Below are positions 20,314-29,844 of a stretch of DNA of 64,000 nt, piece by piece. Both the position numbers and the translations under genes were made by a program. Source of the DNA: Pseudomonas nabeulensis (lineage in GTDB: Bacteria > Pseudomonadota > Gammaproteobacteria > Pseudomonadales > Pseudomonadaceae); contig NZ_QUZT01000015.1 in assembly GCF_004682045.1 (NCBI RefSeq), positions 1 to 64,000 on the forward strand, in the 5' to 3' direction. The notes below the pieces were generated by a model. That model was not told where the DNA came from. It saw nothing but the letters and a program-made list of their open reading frames with translations, and made no database searches. Positions within the stretch are counted from its first letter, which is position 1, and each line of letters starts with the position of its first letter.

Positions 20314-21075
20314 ATGCCTTTTCGTTATTTCATTAAACAAGTGTTGTTGCCGCCCGGCATTTTTTTGCTGCTGCTGGCGCTTGCCTGGTGGTTTCGTCGA
20401 AGCCGTCCGCGTCTTGCTGGAGCGTGTTTTGCATTGGGGTTCGGCGGGATGTGGTTGATGAGCCTACCGGTGATGGTGGAGTGGAGCGCACGCGCTTTGG
20501 AGACCGAACCCGCGTTGGCGCGGGAAAGCTGGGCGACGTTGGCCCAGCGCGCGGATGCCATTGTGGTACTCGGTTCGGGACGTGAGCGCGGTGATCCCGC
20601 CTGGGGCGCCGACCAGCCCACTGGTGTCGGCCTGGAGCGCCAGCGTTACGCCGCACGCCTGGCCAAGGCCTCCGGGCTGCCGGTGCTGACGTCGGGTGGC
20701 TTGCATTACGGCACGCCGCCCAGTGAGGCCGAGTTGATGGCGGTGTCGATGCAGGATGACTTCGGCGTGACCGTGCGCTGGAAGGAAGAACGAAGCCGCA
20801 CCACGTGGGAAAACGCGCAGATGAGCGCCGCGATTCTGTTGCCCGAAGGCATCAAGCGCGTGGTGGTGGTGACCCAGGCGTGGCATATGCCGCGTTCGGT
20901 GTGGAGCTTCGAAAAGGCCGGTTTTACTGTGGTGCCGGCGCCGGTGGGGTTTCTCGGCGTGGACAATGCCCGACCGCTGGGTGGCTGGATGCCGGAGTTT
21001 GTGTCGGTGTGGCGCAGCGGGCAGTTGATCAATGAGGCGGTGGGGCAGGTGGGGTACCAGTTGTTCTACCGCTGA
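20314..21075 (+). CDS. ElyC/SanA/YdcF family membrane protein (DUF218)
   Basis: The 253-residue protein has two N-terminal membrane segments (about 10-30 and 37-55), then a DUF218 domain with ADAIVVLGSGRERGDPAWG, SGGLHYGTPPSEAELM and an EERSRTTWENA stretch. This matches ElyC/YdcF proteins linked in E. coli to undecaprenyl-phosphate and envelope homeostasis. The start at 20314 fits a GGAG site 7 bases upstream; a longer in-frame start at 20278 would add 12 non-family residues. It converges on lnt, with a REPIN between them. Confidence 0.85.
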   Translation: MPFRYFIKQVLLPPGIFLLLLALAWWFRRSRPRLAGACFALGFGGMWLMSLPVMVEWSARALETEPALARESWATLAQRADAIVVLGSGRERGDPAWGADQPTGVGLERQRYAARLAKASGLPVLTSGGLHYGTPPSEAELMAVSMQDDFGVTVRWKEERSRTTWENAQMSAAILLPEGIKRVVVVTQAWHMPRSVWSFEKAGFTVVPAPVGFLGVDNARPLGGWMPEFVSVWRSGQLINEAVGQVGYQLFYR

Positions 21076-21100
21076 CCCCCGCTGATTGAAATGCAGATTA

Positions 21101-21192
21101 AATGTGGGAGGGGGCTTGCCCCCGATGAGGGCGTGTCAGTGATATATCTTTGGCTGACACACCGATATCGGGGGCAAGCCCCCTCCCACATT
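21101..21192. repeat. REPIN (GI type), convergent ElyC-like/lnt junction
   Basis: An inverted pair of GI-type REP sequences, with the usual internal GTGTCAG / CTGACAC pair, lies between two convergent genes. It is likely to fold into one long stem in either transcript. Confidence 0.93.
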
Positions 21193-21208
21193 GGTTTTTT
21201 GTTGTTCT

Positions 21209-22732
21209 TTAAACCGTTTTGGCCATCCGACTCGCCAACAGCGCCCAACCAAACAGCAGCACACACACAATGATCAACGGCCACGACCGCCATTGCAGGT
21301 ACGGCGTGAGGTTATGCATCGGCACCACTTCGCCATACAGAATGCCGCGTTCGAACTGCGGGATCTGCACGGTGATCTGCCCAAACGGGTCGATCAGGCC
21401 GGTCACGCCGTTGTTGGTGGCTCGGATCATCCAGCGGCCGGCCTCCAGTGCACGCATCTGCGCCATTTGCAGGTGTTGCAGCGGGCCGATGGAGCGGCCG
21501 AACCAGGTGTCGTTGCTGATGGTCAGCAGCAGGTCGCTCTGGGCCGAAAGGCTGGCGGCGAACTCCGGGTACACCACTTCGTAGCAAATAAACGGCGCGA
21601 TGTGATAGCCCTTGGCCTGGAGCATCGCCTGGTCGGCAGGGCCACGGGCGAAGTCGGACATCGGTAGGTCGAAGAAGGCGATCAGCCCGCGCAGCATCTC
21701 TTGCAGCGGTACGTATTCACCAAATGGCACCAGCTTCTGTTTCAGGTAGGTGCCGTCGCCTTCGCCCAGCACGGTAATACCGTTGAAGAAGCGTTTATGG
21801 TGGTGCACTTCCTGGCGGATCGGCACCCCGGTGATCAGCGCGCTGTGCCGGTCGGCGGCGAACTTGCCCATCATGCCCAAGTAGCCCCCAACCGATTCCA
21901 TCAGCACTGGCACCGCCGTTTCCGGCCATACCAACAGATCAACCGGCTTGGAGCTGAAACTCATGTCGCGGTACAGCGCCAATTGCGCATTGAGCTGTTC
22001 CGGGTCCCATTTCATGCTTTGCTCGACGTTGCCCTGGATCGCGGCCACGGTCAGTGGTGCGCCGGAGGGCGAGGTCCACGCGTGATGCTTGAGCGCCAGG
22101 CCGATGGCCCAAGGTGCAACCAGCAACACCAGGCCTGCGCCGATAAACCCGTTGCGCTTGCCGGCCAGCAGGCGCGGCAGGTTGCACAGCAGGGCGGCGG
22201 TCAAGGCAATCGCAAATGAAATCAGCCATATCCCGCCCACTGGCGCGAGCCCGGAAAGGGGGCCGTCGAGTTGGCTGTAGCCTGAGTACAACCACGGGAA
22301 ACCGGTGAGGAACCAGCCGCGAAACGCTTCCTGGCCCACCCACAGGGCGGCAAAGGTCAGTGCATCCGCCAGCGGCGCCTCATTGCGGCGCAACCAGCGC
22401 GCCCATACCCAGGCGGGCAGGGCAAAGAACCAGGCGATAGCGGCGGTGAACAGCAGCATCAGGAAACCCGCCAGCAGCACCGAAGCGCCGCCGAAGTGGT
22501 GGATGCTGTAGTAGATCCAGCTGGTGCCGGCGCCAAACAGGCCGAAACCGAAACACCAGCCACGGCCCAGGGCCTGGCGTGGGGTCAGGTCTCGCAGCCC
22601 GAGATAGAACACGCCGACGGCTAGCAGCGCAAAGGGCCACAGGTCGAACGGCGCCAGCGCCAGGGTGGTGATAGCACCGGCCACCACGGCCAGCAGATTA
22701 CCGGGCCAGCCGGGAGTGGTGAGACGGCGCAT
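21209..22732 (-). CDS. lnt: Apolipoprotein N-acyltransferase
   Basis: Lnt adds the third acyl chain to the N-terminal cysteine of lipoproteins in the inner membrane. The 507-residue protein has about six N-terminal membrane segments, a carbon-nitrogen hydrolase domain at about 230-470 and a final membrane segment. The catalytic triad is visible: glutamate in LLVWPETAVPVL, lysine in YLKQKLVPFGEYVP and cysteine in HIAPFICYEVVYPEF. It ends the phoH-like-ybeY-corC-lnt operon, 8 bases after corC. Confidence 0.96.
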   Translation of the reverse strand: MRRLTTPGWPGNLLAVVAGAITTLALAPFDLWPFALLAVGVFYLGLRDLTPRQALGRGWCFGFGLFGAGTSWIYYSIHHFGGASVLLAGFLMLLFTAAIAWFFALPAWVWARWLRRNEAPLADALTFAALWVGQEAFRGWFLTGFPWLYSGYSQLDGPLSGLAPVGGIWLISFAIALTAALLCNLPRLLAGKRNGFIGAGLVLLVAPWAIGLALKHHAWTSPSGAPLTVAAIQGNVEQSMKWDPEQLNAQLALYRDMSFSSKPVDLLVWPETAVPVLMESVGGYLGMMGKFAADRHSALITGVPIRQEVHHHKRFFNGITVLGEGDGTYLKQKLVPFGEYVPLQEMLRGLIAFFDLPMSDFARGPADQAMLQAKGYHIAPFICYEVVYPEFAASLSAQSDLLLTISNDTWFGRSIGPLQHLQMAQMRALEAGRWMIRATNNGVTGLIDPFGQITVQIPQFERGILYGEVVPMHNLTPYLQWRSWPLIIVCVLLFGWALLASRMAKTV

Positions 22733-22740
22733 TTCAGTCC

Positions 22741-23580
22741 TTAACGGGCAATAGGTGTCAGGCGAATCAAGTGAATCCGGCGGCTATCGGCATTCAGGAT
22801 GCGGAAGCGGTACGCGCCGATCTCGGTGGTTTCGTTACGCTTTGGCAAGTGCCCAAACGCACTCATCACCAGGCCGCCCACGGTGTCGAACTCATCGTCG
22901 GAGAACTCGCTGTCGAAGAACTCGTTGAAGTTTTCGATAGGCGTCAGCGCCTTGACCAGGAAGTCTCCGCTTGGCAGCGGCTTGATGTAGCTGTCTTCTT
23001 CGACGTCGTGCTCGTCTTCGATATCGCCGACGATTTGTTCCAGCACATCTTCGATGGTGACGAGGCCGGCCACGCCGCCGTATTCGTCGATCACAATGGC
23101 CATGTGATTGTGGTTGGCGCGGAATTCACGCAGCAACACATTCAGGCGCTTGGACTCAGGCACGAAGGTGGCAGGACGCAGCAGGTCCTTGATGTTGAAG
23201 CTGTCGCCGTTCTCCTTGAGGATCAGTGGCAGCAGGTCCTTGGCCAGCAGGACGCCCATGACGTCGTCGTGGCTTTCACCGATGACCGGGTAGCGCGAGT
23301 GCGCCGAGTCGATCACGGCCGGGAGGAATTCCCGCGGGGTCTGAGTCGCCTTGATGCTGATCATCTGCGAGCGCGGGACCATGATGTCCCGCACTTGCAG
23401 GTCAGCCACCTGGATGGCGCCCTCGACGATGGCCAGCGCTTCGCTGTCTAGCAACTTGTTCTGATGGGCCTCGCGCAGCAGCTCCAGCAGCTCCTGGCGG
23501 TTTTTCGGCTCGTGGGCAAAAGCCTGGGTCAGTTTACCCAGCCATGACTTTTGCCCGTTGCTCGATCGGTCTTCGCTCAT
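22741..23580 (-). CDS. corC: CorC/HlyC family CBS-domain protein
   Basis: The 279-residue protein has two CBS domains at about 65-190 (DIMVPRSQMISIKA, GVAGLVTIEDVLEQIVGDI) and a C-terminal CorC_HlyC domain at about 205-279. Family members take part in magnesium and cobalt homeostasis; the DUF21 membrane domain is absent, as in CorC/YbeX. It lies between ybeY and lnt, the conserved order. Its substrate is not shown by sequence. Confidence 0.92.
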   Translation of the reverse strand: MSEDRSSNGQKSWLGKLTQAFAHEPKNRQELLELLREAHQNKLLDSEALAIVEGAIQVADLQVRDIMVPRSQMISIKATQTPREFLPAVIDSAHSRYPVIGESHDDVMGVLLAKDLLPLILKENGDSFNIKDLLRPATFVPESKRLNVLLREFRANHNHMAIVIDEYGGVAGLVTIEDVLEQIVGDIEDEHDVEEDSYIKPLPSGDFLVKALTPIENFNEFFDSEFSDDEFDTVGGLVMSAFGHLPKRNETTEIGAYRFRILNADSRRIHLIRLTPIAR

Positions 23581-23622
23581 AGCGATTACTCTGAATCCTT
23601 TATTGTTACAGTTGAGTGTTTT

Positions 23623-24081
23623 TTAAGCTTCGTCGTCGGCATACGGGTCCGGATGACCCAATTCTGCAAGCAACGTTTGTTCCAGTGTTTCCATTTCCTC
23701 GGCTTCGTCATCGTCTATATGGTCGTAACCCAAGAGATGCAAGCAGCCGTGAATGACCAAGTGAGCCCAATGGGCCTCAAGGTCCTTGCCTTGCTCCTTC
23801 GCCTCACGCTCGACGACTTCGACGCAGATCACCAGGTCGCCCAGCAGTGGGATATCCAGTAACTCATCGGGTACGTCGGCGGGGAAGGACAACACGTTGG
23901 TCGCGTAATCCTTTTGGCGCCAGGTGTGATTCAGTTCACGGCCTTCGGGCTCGTCCACCAGACGAATGGTCAGTTCCGAGTCGGCGGTGCGCTGGCGCAA
24001 GGCCAGGGCGCACCATTGGCGGAACTGTTCTTCACTGGGGGCGGGCGCTTCGGTGGCCAGCTGCAGGTCTAGCTCAAGCAT
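23623..24081 (-). CDS. ybeY: Endoribonuclease / rRNA maturation factor YbeY
   Basis: YbeY is a metal-dependent single-strand RNase needed for 16S rRNA 3'-end maturation and ribosome quality control. The 152-residue protein has the zinc site [20 protein letters not shown] (HxxxHxxGxDH) near residue 115 and the preceding [13 protein letters not shown]. The start is the ATG at 24081, which overlaps the end of the phoH-like gene by 8 bases and gives the family N terminus MLELDLQLA. Confidence 0.95.
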   Translation of the reverse strand: MLELDLQLATEAPAPSEEQFRQWCALALRQRTADSELTIRLVDEPEGRELNHTWRQKDYATNVLSFPADVPDELLDIPLLGDLVICVEVVEREAKEQGKDLEAHWAHLVIHGCLHLLGYDHIDDDEAEEMETLEQTLLAELGHPDPYADDEA

Positions 24082-25078
24082 CGCGGCGAACGTCCTTCGA
24101 CAGCCCATCGTCACGGTGTTCGAAGCGCTCGTAGGCTTCGACGATGCGCTGCACCAGCGGGTGGCGCACCACGTCCTTGGGCGAGAAGTGCGTGAAACTG
24201 ATGCCCGGCACGTCCTTGAGCACTTCAACCACATGGCCCAGGCCCGACTTGGTGCCCTTGGGCAGGTCAACCTGGGTAATGTCGCCGGTGATAATGGCCG
24301 TGGAGCCGAACCCGATACGGGTCAGGAACATCTTCATCTGCTCCACCGTGGTGTTCTGGCTTTCGTCGAGGATGATGAAGCTGTTGCTCAAGGTGCGGCC
24401 GCGCATGTAGGCCAGCGGAGCGATCTCGATCACCTGGCGCTCGATCAGCTTGGCCACGTATTCAAAGCCCAGCATCTCGTAAAGTGCGTCGTAGAGCGGG
24501 CGCAGGTACGGGTCGATCTTCTGCGCGAGGTCGCCGGGCAGGAAGCCGAGCTTTTCGCCCGCTTCGACCGCCGGTCGCACCAGCAGGATGCGGCGCACTT
24601 GCTCGCGCTCCAGGGCATCCACGGCACAGGCCACGGCCAGGTAGGTCTTGCCGGTACCGGCGGGGCCGATGCCGAAGTTGATATCGTTACCGAGGATCGC
24701 CTTGACATACTTCTGCTGATTCAAGCCCTTGGGGCGAATCATGCCTTTTTTGGTACGCAGGGCCACGCTGGCTTCGGCTACAGGGTTGTTGACCAGGTCT
24801 TGCACGGCCGACTCCTGCAGGTACAGGTGCACGATTTCCGGCGACAGCTCACTACCCTTGGTTTCACGGTAGAGGCGGCGCAGCAGGTTTTCTGCAGACG
24901 TGGTGAGCTGGGGTTCACCAATGAGCTCGAACTGATTGCCGCGATTGCGGATCTCAATGCTCAGGCGTTGTTCGATCAAGCGCAGGTGCTCGTCGAACTG
25001 TCCGCACAGATTGGCGAAACGGCGAGCCTCAAAGGGCTCGAGGAGAAAACGATGGGGTTCTGCTATGGGTGCGTTCAA
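24074..25078 (-). CDS. PhoH-like ATPase (YbeZ)
   Basis: The 334-residue protein is the PhoH-like/YbeZ ATPase that partners YbeY in RNA processing. It has Walker [17 protein letters not shown] at about residue 140, Walker B with [13 protein letters not shown], and the family stretch [13 protein letters not shown] rendered here as [16 protein letters not shown]. Its 3' end overlaps the ybeY start by 8 bases. miaB lies upstream on the same strand but is separated by a REPIN, so the operon may have its own promoter. Confidence 0.93.
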   Translation of the reverse strand: MNAPIAEPHRFLLEPFEARRFANLCGQFDEHLRLIEQRLSIEIRNRGNQFELIGEPQLTTSAENLLRRLYRETKGSELSPEIVHLYLQESAVQDLVNNPVAEASVALRTKKGMIRPKGLNQQKYVKAILGNDINFGIGPAGTGKTYLAVACAVDALEREQVRRILLVRPAVEAGEKLGFLPGDLAQKIDPYLRPLYDALYEMLGFEYVAKLIERQVIEIAPLAYMRGRTLSNSFIILDESQNTTVEQMKMFLTRIGFGSTAIITGDITQVDLPKGTKSGLGHVVEVLKDVPGISFTHFSPKDVVRHPLVQRIVEAYERFEHRDDGLSKDVRRDA

Positions 25079-25168
25079 GGTCGCTTTTAGCCGCCCTTTG
25101 GCTGTTGAGGTGAAAGAGAGAATAACGCCAGTGGCGCGGGTACGAAAGCACTTATCTAACGCTGGTCA

Positions 25169-25262
25169 AATGTGGGAGGGGGCTTGCTCCCGATAGCAGT
25201 AGTTCAGCCAGCACATACAGTGACTGACACACCGCCATCGGGAGCAAGCCCCCTCCCACATT
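25169..25262. repeat. REPIN (GI variant), miaB-phoH gap
   Basis: This inverted pair of REP sequences has GGGAGCAAGC in place of GGGGGCAAGC in both arms. The change is compensated on both sides, so the pairing is kept. It splits miaB from the phoH-like operon. Confidence 0.93.
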
Positions 25263-25283
25263 CGAATTGTGTTGTTTACAAAA

Positions 25284-26612
25284 TCAAAGCAATAACGACC
25301 CGCGCAACGAATGCGGTTGCGCCGCATCGATGTGCACATCGGCAAACTGGCCGATCAAAGTTGGATTATCGCAGCGGAAGTTGACGATTCGGTTGTTCTC
25401 GGTACGGCCCTGCAATTCACCCGGGTCTTTTTTCGAGTAGTCGGTGACCAGAATGCGTTGCGTCGACCCGACCATTTGTCGGCTGATCTCGAAACCCTGC
25501 TGGTTCAAGCGATGTTGCAGCGCATTCAGGCGCTCTTTTTTCAGCGCCTCCGGCGTTTCGTCCACTAGATCGGCCGCTGGGGTGCCGGGGCGTTGGCTGT
25601 AGACGAACGAGTAGGAGAAGTCGAAACCGACGTCTTCGATCAGCTTCATGGTTTGCTGGAAGTCTTTCTCGGTCTCGCCGGGGAAACCGACGATAAAGTC
25701 CGAGCTGATGCAGATCCCCGGGACCGCTGCGCGCAGTTTGCGCAGTTTGGATTTGTATTCCAGGGCGGTGTGGTTGCGCTTCATCGCCGAAAGAATGCGG
25801 TCCGAGCCCGATTGCACCGGCAAGTGCAGGTGTTTGACCAGTTCCGGCACTTCGGCGTGGGCCTGGATCAGGCTGTCGGAAAATTCCAACGGGTGCGAGG
25901 TGGTGTAGCGAATGCGCTCGATACCGTCCACGGCCGCAACTACGCGGATCAGCTCCGCCAGGTCGGCCAAACGGCCATCGTCGGTCTGGCCGCGATAGCC
26001 GTTGACGTTCTGGCCCAGCAGGGTCACTTCTCGCACGCCGTTTTCGGCCAGGTGGATGATCTCCGACAGCACGTCGTCAAAGGGACGGCTGACTTCTTCG
26101 CCACGGGTGTAGGGCACCACGCAGAAGGTGCAGTACTTGCTGCAGCCTTCCATCACCGACACATAGGCGCTTGGCCCGTCGATACGCGGCTCGGGCAAAT
26201 GGTCGAATTTTTCGATCTCGGGGAATGATACGTCGACCTGCGGCAGCTTGCTGATGCGTGCGGCATCGATCATTTCCGGCAGGCGGTGCAGGGTCTGCGG
26301 GCCGAAGACCACGTCGACATAGGGCGCGCGGTCGCGGATGGCGGCGCCTTCCTGGCTGGCCACGCAACCGCCGACGGCGATCACCATGTCCGGGTTGGCC
26401 AGTTTCAATTCACGCCAGCGGCCCAGCTGGGAGTACACGCGGTCCTGGGCGCGCTCGCGGATCGAGCAGGTATTGAGCAGGATCACGTCGGCATCTTCGG
26501 CGCGGGCGGTGACTTCCAGGGCCTGGTGTTCGCCCAGCAGATCGACCATGCGCGAGCTGTCGTACTCGTTCATCTGGCAACCGTGGGTTTCGATATAAAG
26601 CTTCTTGGCCAT
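25284..26612 (-). CDS. miaB: tRNA-2-methylthio-N6-isopentenyladenosine synthase MiaB
   Basis: MiaB is a radical-SAM methylthiotransferase that adds the 2-methylthio group to i6A37 of tRNAs reading UNN codons. From the ATG at 26612 ([19 protein letters not shown]) the protein has 442 residues. It has three cysteines of the N-terminal cluster (THGC, LLNTCS, VGGC), radical-SAM cysteines in [16 protein letters not shown], and a C-terminal TRAM domain. A start four codons earlier is possible. A TATAAT-like element on the minus strand lies at 26645-26650. Confidence 0.96.
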   Translation of the reverse strand: MAKKLYIETHGCQMNEYDSSRMVDLLGEHQALEVTARAEDADVILLNTCSIRERAQDRVYSQLGRWRELKLANPDMVIAVGGCVASQEGAAIRDRAPYVDVVFGPQTLHRLPEMIDAARISKLPQVDVSFPEIEKFDHLPEPRIDGPSAYVSVMEGCSKYCTFCVVPYTRGEEVSRPFDDVLSEIIHLAENGVREVTLLGQNVNGYRGQTDDGRLADLAELIRVVAAVDGIERIRYTTSHPLEFSDSLIQAHAEVPELVKHLHLPVQSGSDRILSAMKRNHTALEYKSKLRKLRAAVPGICISSDFIVGFPGETEKDFQQTMKLIEDVGFDFSYSFVYSQRPGTPAADLVDETPEALKKERLNALQHRLNQQGFEISRQMVGSTQRILVTDYSKKDPGELQGRTENNRIVNFRCDNPTLIGQFADVHIDAAQPHSLRGSLLL

Positions 26613-26693
26613 GGGAATCGTCAACTGGTGGTAAAGAACCGCGCATTATAGGGGGCATGCCCATTGGTTCCTAGCGTTGTGCATCGGGTGCCA

Positions 26694-26702
26694 TGCTATA
26701 GT
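26694..26702 (+). promoter_or_regulatory. Extended -10 promoter for the DUF1820 gene
   Basis: TGCTATAGT is an extended -10 element, with the hexamer TATAGT at 26697-26702, 41 bases before the ATG at 26744. I see no good -35 at the standard distance, which suits the extended -10 class. Confidence 0.4.
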
Positions 26703-26743
26703 TCGCGCCCTCTTTTATAGCGCCGATGTGTTACTCGCCCACC

Positions 26744-27073
26744 ATGACCAAACGTGAAGCTCCAATCTACAAGGTGATTTTCCTCAACCAGGGCCAAGTG
26801 TTCGAAATGTACGCCAAGCAGATCTATCAGAGCGATCTGTGGGGGTTCCTGGAAGTGGAAGAGTTCGTCTTTGGCGAGCGCACCCAGTTGGTCGTCGACC
26901 CGGGCGAAGAAAAGCTCAAGGCGCAATTCGAAGGCGTGGTGCGCAGCTTTGTGCCGATGCATTCGATTGTGCGCATTGATGAAGTCGAGCGTATGGGCAC
27001 GCCGAAGATCAGCGAAGCGCGGGGCATGGGCGGGAATGTGATGCCGTTTCCGGTGCCGATGCCTGAGAAATAG
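26744..27073 (+). CDS. DUF1820 family protein
   Basis: The 109-residue protein matches the DUF1820 family of small gammaproteobacterial proteins. Family sequence includes YKVIFLNQGQVFEMYAKQIYQS, here followed by DLWGFLEVEEFVFGE and a late VRSFVPMHSIVRIDEV. No function is known to me. It is probably cytosolic: there is no signal peptide or membrane segment. I chose the ATG at 26744 because the six residues of a longer form lack family similarity. It is divergent from miaB. Confidence 0.85.
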   Translation: MTKREAPIYKVIFLNQGQVFEMYAKQIYQSDLWGFLEVEEFVFGERTQLVVDPGEEKLKAQFEGVVRSFVPMHSIVRIDEVERMGTPKISEARGMGGNVMPFPVPMPEK

Positions 27074-27118
27074 GGCTGTTGTGGCTAGGGAGGAAGCTCC
27101 CTTTCCACAAAAAGCAGC

Positions 27119-27673
27119 TTAGGGAAGGGGTGAGAAAGGCGAACGTCCATCCGCACTTTGCAGTTGCTGCAAGTAATTGCGGAAAATCTGCCCCAGCACC
27201 TGGGTCGCCACTTCCAGCTCATCACGCTGCATATGCTCGGCCACTTCGTCGGCCGTATCCAGTGCATCCTCGGCGCCGTTGACCGCCGCCATTTTCAGCA
27301 CGATATACGCCTGGACGTTATTCGCCGGCACACCTTCGCCGTGGAAGAACATGGTGCCCAGCTGGAATTGCGCCTCGGCATGCCCCTGCAACGAAGCTTT
27401 CTCGAAGTAACTCAAGGCTTTGTTGAGGTCGTGGGCGGGGTTTTTGCTGTCGTGGTAGTACTCGCCCAACTCGTATTGCGCCTGCGCATCCCCACCGTCG
27501 GCCTGTTTCTGGCACGCGCTCAGGGCTTCGGCCTGGCTGTCTGGCTGGGTATTGAGGGTGCAACGACCCATCGCTGGGATTAACAACGAGTTACCGCCTG
27601 CTTGTGCATGTGCCAGCAGCGGCTGAAGGAGCAACAGGCAGCCCAGAACCAGGGTGCGGCCGGTGCGTTTCAT
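27119..27673 (-). CDS. Secreted Sel1-like repeat protein
   Basis: The 184-residue protein has a signal peptide (cleavage near AHAQA-GG) and at least two Sel1/TPR-like repeats: GDAQAQYELGEYYHDSKNPAHDLNKA and GHAEAQFQLGTMFFHGEGVP (listed separately to show the repeat unit). Such repeats usually mediate protein-protein contacts in the periplasm. I do not recognise a specific named protein. The start is the ATG at 27673, after a promoter at 27732-27761. It is likely monocistronic. Confidence 0.82.
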   Translation of the reverse strand: MKRTGRTLVLGCLLLLQPLLAHAQAGGNSLLIPAMGRCTLNTQPDSQAEALSACQKQADGGDAQAQYELGEYYHDSKNPAHDLNKALSYFEKASLQGHAEAQFQLGTMFFHGEGVPANNVQAYIVLKMAAVNGAEDALDTADEVAEHMQRDELEVATQVLGQIFRNYLQQLQSADGRSPFSPLP

Positions 27674-27731
27674 GGGAATCGACTTACCTCTGACGGGGCA
27701 CGCGGATCCTCGCGGGATCCAATAAGCGCGC

Positions 27732-27761
27732 ATTATGAAATAAGCAGGCCTCTGCTTACAA
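27732..27761 (-). promoter_or_regulatory. Sigma-70-like promoter of the Sel1-repeat gene
   Basis: On the minus strand TTGTAA (27756-27761) and CATAAT (27732-27737) are 18 bases apart. The -10 lies 58 bases before the ATG. The leader contains a GGATCC...GGATCC inverted repeat. Confidence 0.5.
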
Positions 27762-27857
27762 AGTCTTTACTCGTTTTTCTGCTGGTTGGGCAAGTTATCT
27801 GCCGGATTGCAGGTGATTTCTCGAAAAAACTCGGAAACGTCTGTAGGCAAAGTAGCC

Positions 27858-27892
27858 CATCAGGCACCGTTCGAGCGGTGCCTGATGGTTTT
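27858..27892 (-). terminator. Terminator-like hairpin downstream of hemL
   Basis: A perfect 12-bp inverted repeat, CATCAGGCACCG / CGGTGCCTGATG, has a 6-base loop and lies 12 bases beyond the hemL stop codon. On the plus strand it is followed by GTTTT. On the minus strand the T-run is weak. It is the likely end of the thiD-thiE-hemL transcript. Confidence 0.7.
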
Positions 27893-27898
27893 GGCTGG

Positions 27899-29182
27899 TT
27901 ATTTCAGTGCAGCGAATGCGCGTTCGGCGGCATCCAGAGTCAGTTTCAACTCGGCTTCGCCATGGGCGATCGAGGTAAAGCCGGCTTCGAAGGCGCTCGG
28001 TGCCAGGTACACGCCGCCTTCCAGCATCAGGTGGAAGAAGCGCTTGAACAGATCGGCATCGCTGCCCATCACGTCATCGAAGGTGACGATGTCGTCGGCG
28101 CCGCTGAAATACAGGCCGAACATGCCACCGGCTTGCGTAGTCACGAACGGGATGCCGGCCGCGTCGGCGCGTTGTTGCAGGCCGTCCAGCAGGCGGGTGG
28201 TGTAGTCGGTCAGTTCGGCGTGGAAGCCCGGGCGGCTGATCAGGCGCAAGGTGGTCAGGCCGGCGGCCATGGCCAACGGGTTACCGGACAGGGTGCCCGC
28301 CTGGTACACCGGGCCCAGAGGCGCGATGTGCTGCATGATCGCGCGTTTGCCGCCGAAGCAGCCCACCGGCATGCCGCCGCCGATGATCTTGCCGAAGGTG
28401 CTCAGGTCTGGCGTAACACCGTAGTAAGCCTGGGCGCCGCCGAGGGCCACGCGGAAACCGGTCATCACTTCGTCGAAAATCAGCACCACGCCGTGCTTGT
28501 CGCACTGTTCGCGCAGGCCTTCCAGGAAGCCCGGTGCCGGCGGTACACAGTTCATGTTGCCGGCGACCGGCTCGACGATGATGCACGCTACGTCCTGGCC
28601 CACTTCATTGAGCATCTGCTCAACGGCGGCGATGTCGTTGAACGGCAGGGTCAGGGTGTGCTTGGCGAACGCTGCCGGTACACCGGCCGAGCTTGGCACG
28701 CCTTGGGTCAACAGGCCGGAGCCGGCTTTGACCAGCAGGCTGTCGGAGTGGCCGTGGTAGCAGCCTTCGAACTTGATGATGCTGTCGCGGCCAGTGAAGC
28801 CACGGGCCAGGCGGATGGCGCTCATGGTGGCTTCGGTGCCGGAGCTGACCATGCGCACCATTTCCATCGACGGCACGATTGCGCACACCAGGTCCGCCAT
28901 CTCGGTTTCCATGGCGGTCGGCGCGCCGTAGGACAGGCCGTGTTCCAACTGCTTGCGCACCGCGTCCAGCACGTCCGGGTGGCTGTGGCCGAGGATCATC
29001 GGGCCCCAGGAACCCACGTAGTCAACGTAGCGTTTGTCATCTTCGTCGGTGACGTAGGCGCCTTCGGCATGTTTGAAGAACAGCGGCGTGCCGCCCACGC
29101 TCTTGAAGGCACGCACGGGGGAGTTAACACCGCCGGGGATGTGTTTCTGGGCGTTGGCAAACAGGGTTTCGGAACGGGACAT
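27899..29182 (-). CDS. hemL: Glutamate-1-semialdehyde 2,1-aminomutase
   Basis: HemL converts glutamate-1-semialdehyde to 5-aminolevulinate, the first committed haem precursor. The 427-residue PLP enzyme has [20 protein letters not shown], the PLP-aspartate region [18 protein letters not shown] and the active-site lysine in [16 protein letters not shown]. It follows thiE by 11 bases, the standard thiD-thiE-hemL order of Pseudomonas. A strong inverted repeat lies just downstream. Confidence 0.97.
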   Translation of the reverse strand: MSRSETLFANAQKHIPGGVNSPVRAFKSVGGTPLFFKHAEGAYVTDEDDKRYVDYVGSWGPMILGHSHPDVLDAVRKQLEHGLSYGAPTAMETEMADLVCAIVPSMEMVRMVSSGTEATMSAIRLARGFTGRDSIIKFEGCYHGHSDSLLVKAGSGLLTQGVPSSAGVPAAFAKHTLTLPFNDIAAVEQMLNEVGQDVACIIVEPVAGNMNCVPPAPGFLEGLREQCDKHGVVLIFDEVMTGFRVALGGAQAYYGVTPDLSTFGKIIGGGMPVGCFGGKRAIMQHIAPLGPVYQAGTLSGNPLAMAAGLTTLRLISRPGFHAELTDYTTRLLDGLQQRADAAGIPFVTTQAGGMFGLYFSGADDIVTFDDVMGSDADLFKRFFHLMLEGGVYLAPSAFEAGFTSIAHGEAELKLTLDAAERAFAALK

Positions 29183-29193
29183 GATCGGGCTCT

Positions 29194-29823
29194 CTAAACT
29201 GAATATTTAAGAAGGTCATTGAAGGCGCGGGCGCGGCGCGTGACTTCCTGGGTGCTGTCGGCGCCGAACAGGCCATGGACCACGGCCAGCAGGTCGGCGC
29301 CGTGGGCCACCAGCGGTTCGGCGTTCTCCAGGGTCACGCCGCCGATCACGCAGATCGGCAGGTTCAGGCGCGCGCGGGCCTGGGCGAGCATTTCGACGGT
29401 GGCGGCCGGAGCGCCCGGCTTGGTGCTGGAATTGAAGAAACGACCGAAGGCAACATAGCTGGCGCCTTCCTTCGCGGCCTGCTCGGCCAGTTCGATCTGG
29501 CTGTGGCAAGTGGCGCCGATGATCGCCTTGGAGCCCAGCAGTGCACGGGCCGGGGTCAGCGGGCCGTCGGTCTGGCCCAGGTGCACGCCGACGCCCAGGC
29601 GCGCGGCCAGTTCGGCGTCGTCATTGATGATCAGCTGAGTGCTGTAGCGCGAACACAGCTCCCGCAGCTTTTCCGCTTCGCGCAGGCGCCGGGCTTCGTC
29701 GTTGCTCTTGTCGCGGTATTGCAGCAGGGTCACGCCACCGTCCAGCGCCGCTTCGACGTAGGCGAGGAATTTGCCAGCCAACAGTTGGCTGTCGGTAATG
29801 GCGTAAAGGCCACGTAGTTTCAT
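29194..29823 (-). CDS. thiE: Thiamine-phosphate synthase
   Basis: ThiE joins hydroxymethylpyrimidine diphosphate and thiazole phosphate to form thiamine phosphate. The 209-residue TIM-barrel protein shows [24 protein letters not shown], the substrate aspartate in [20 protein letters not shown] and the phosphate-binding [13 protein letters not shown]. It is 21 bases after thiD and 11 bases before hemL. Confidence 0.96.
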   Translation of the reverse strand: MKLRGLYAITDSQLLAGKFLAYVEAALDGGVTLLQYRDKSNDEARRLREAEKLRELCSRYSTQLIINDDAELAARLGVGVHLGQTDGPLTPARALLGSKAIIGATCHSQIELAEQAAKEGASYVAFGRFFNSSTKPGAPAATVEMLAQARARLNLPICVIGGVTLENAEPLVAHGADLLAVVHGLFGADSTQEVTRRARAFNDLLKYSV

Positions 29824-29844
29824 CGGGCAGGCCTCTTTTAAGTC

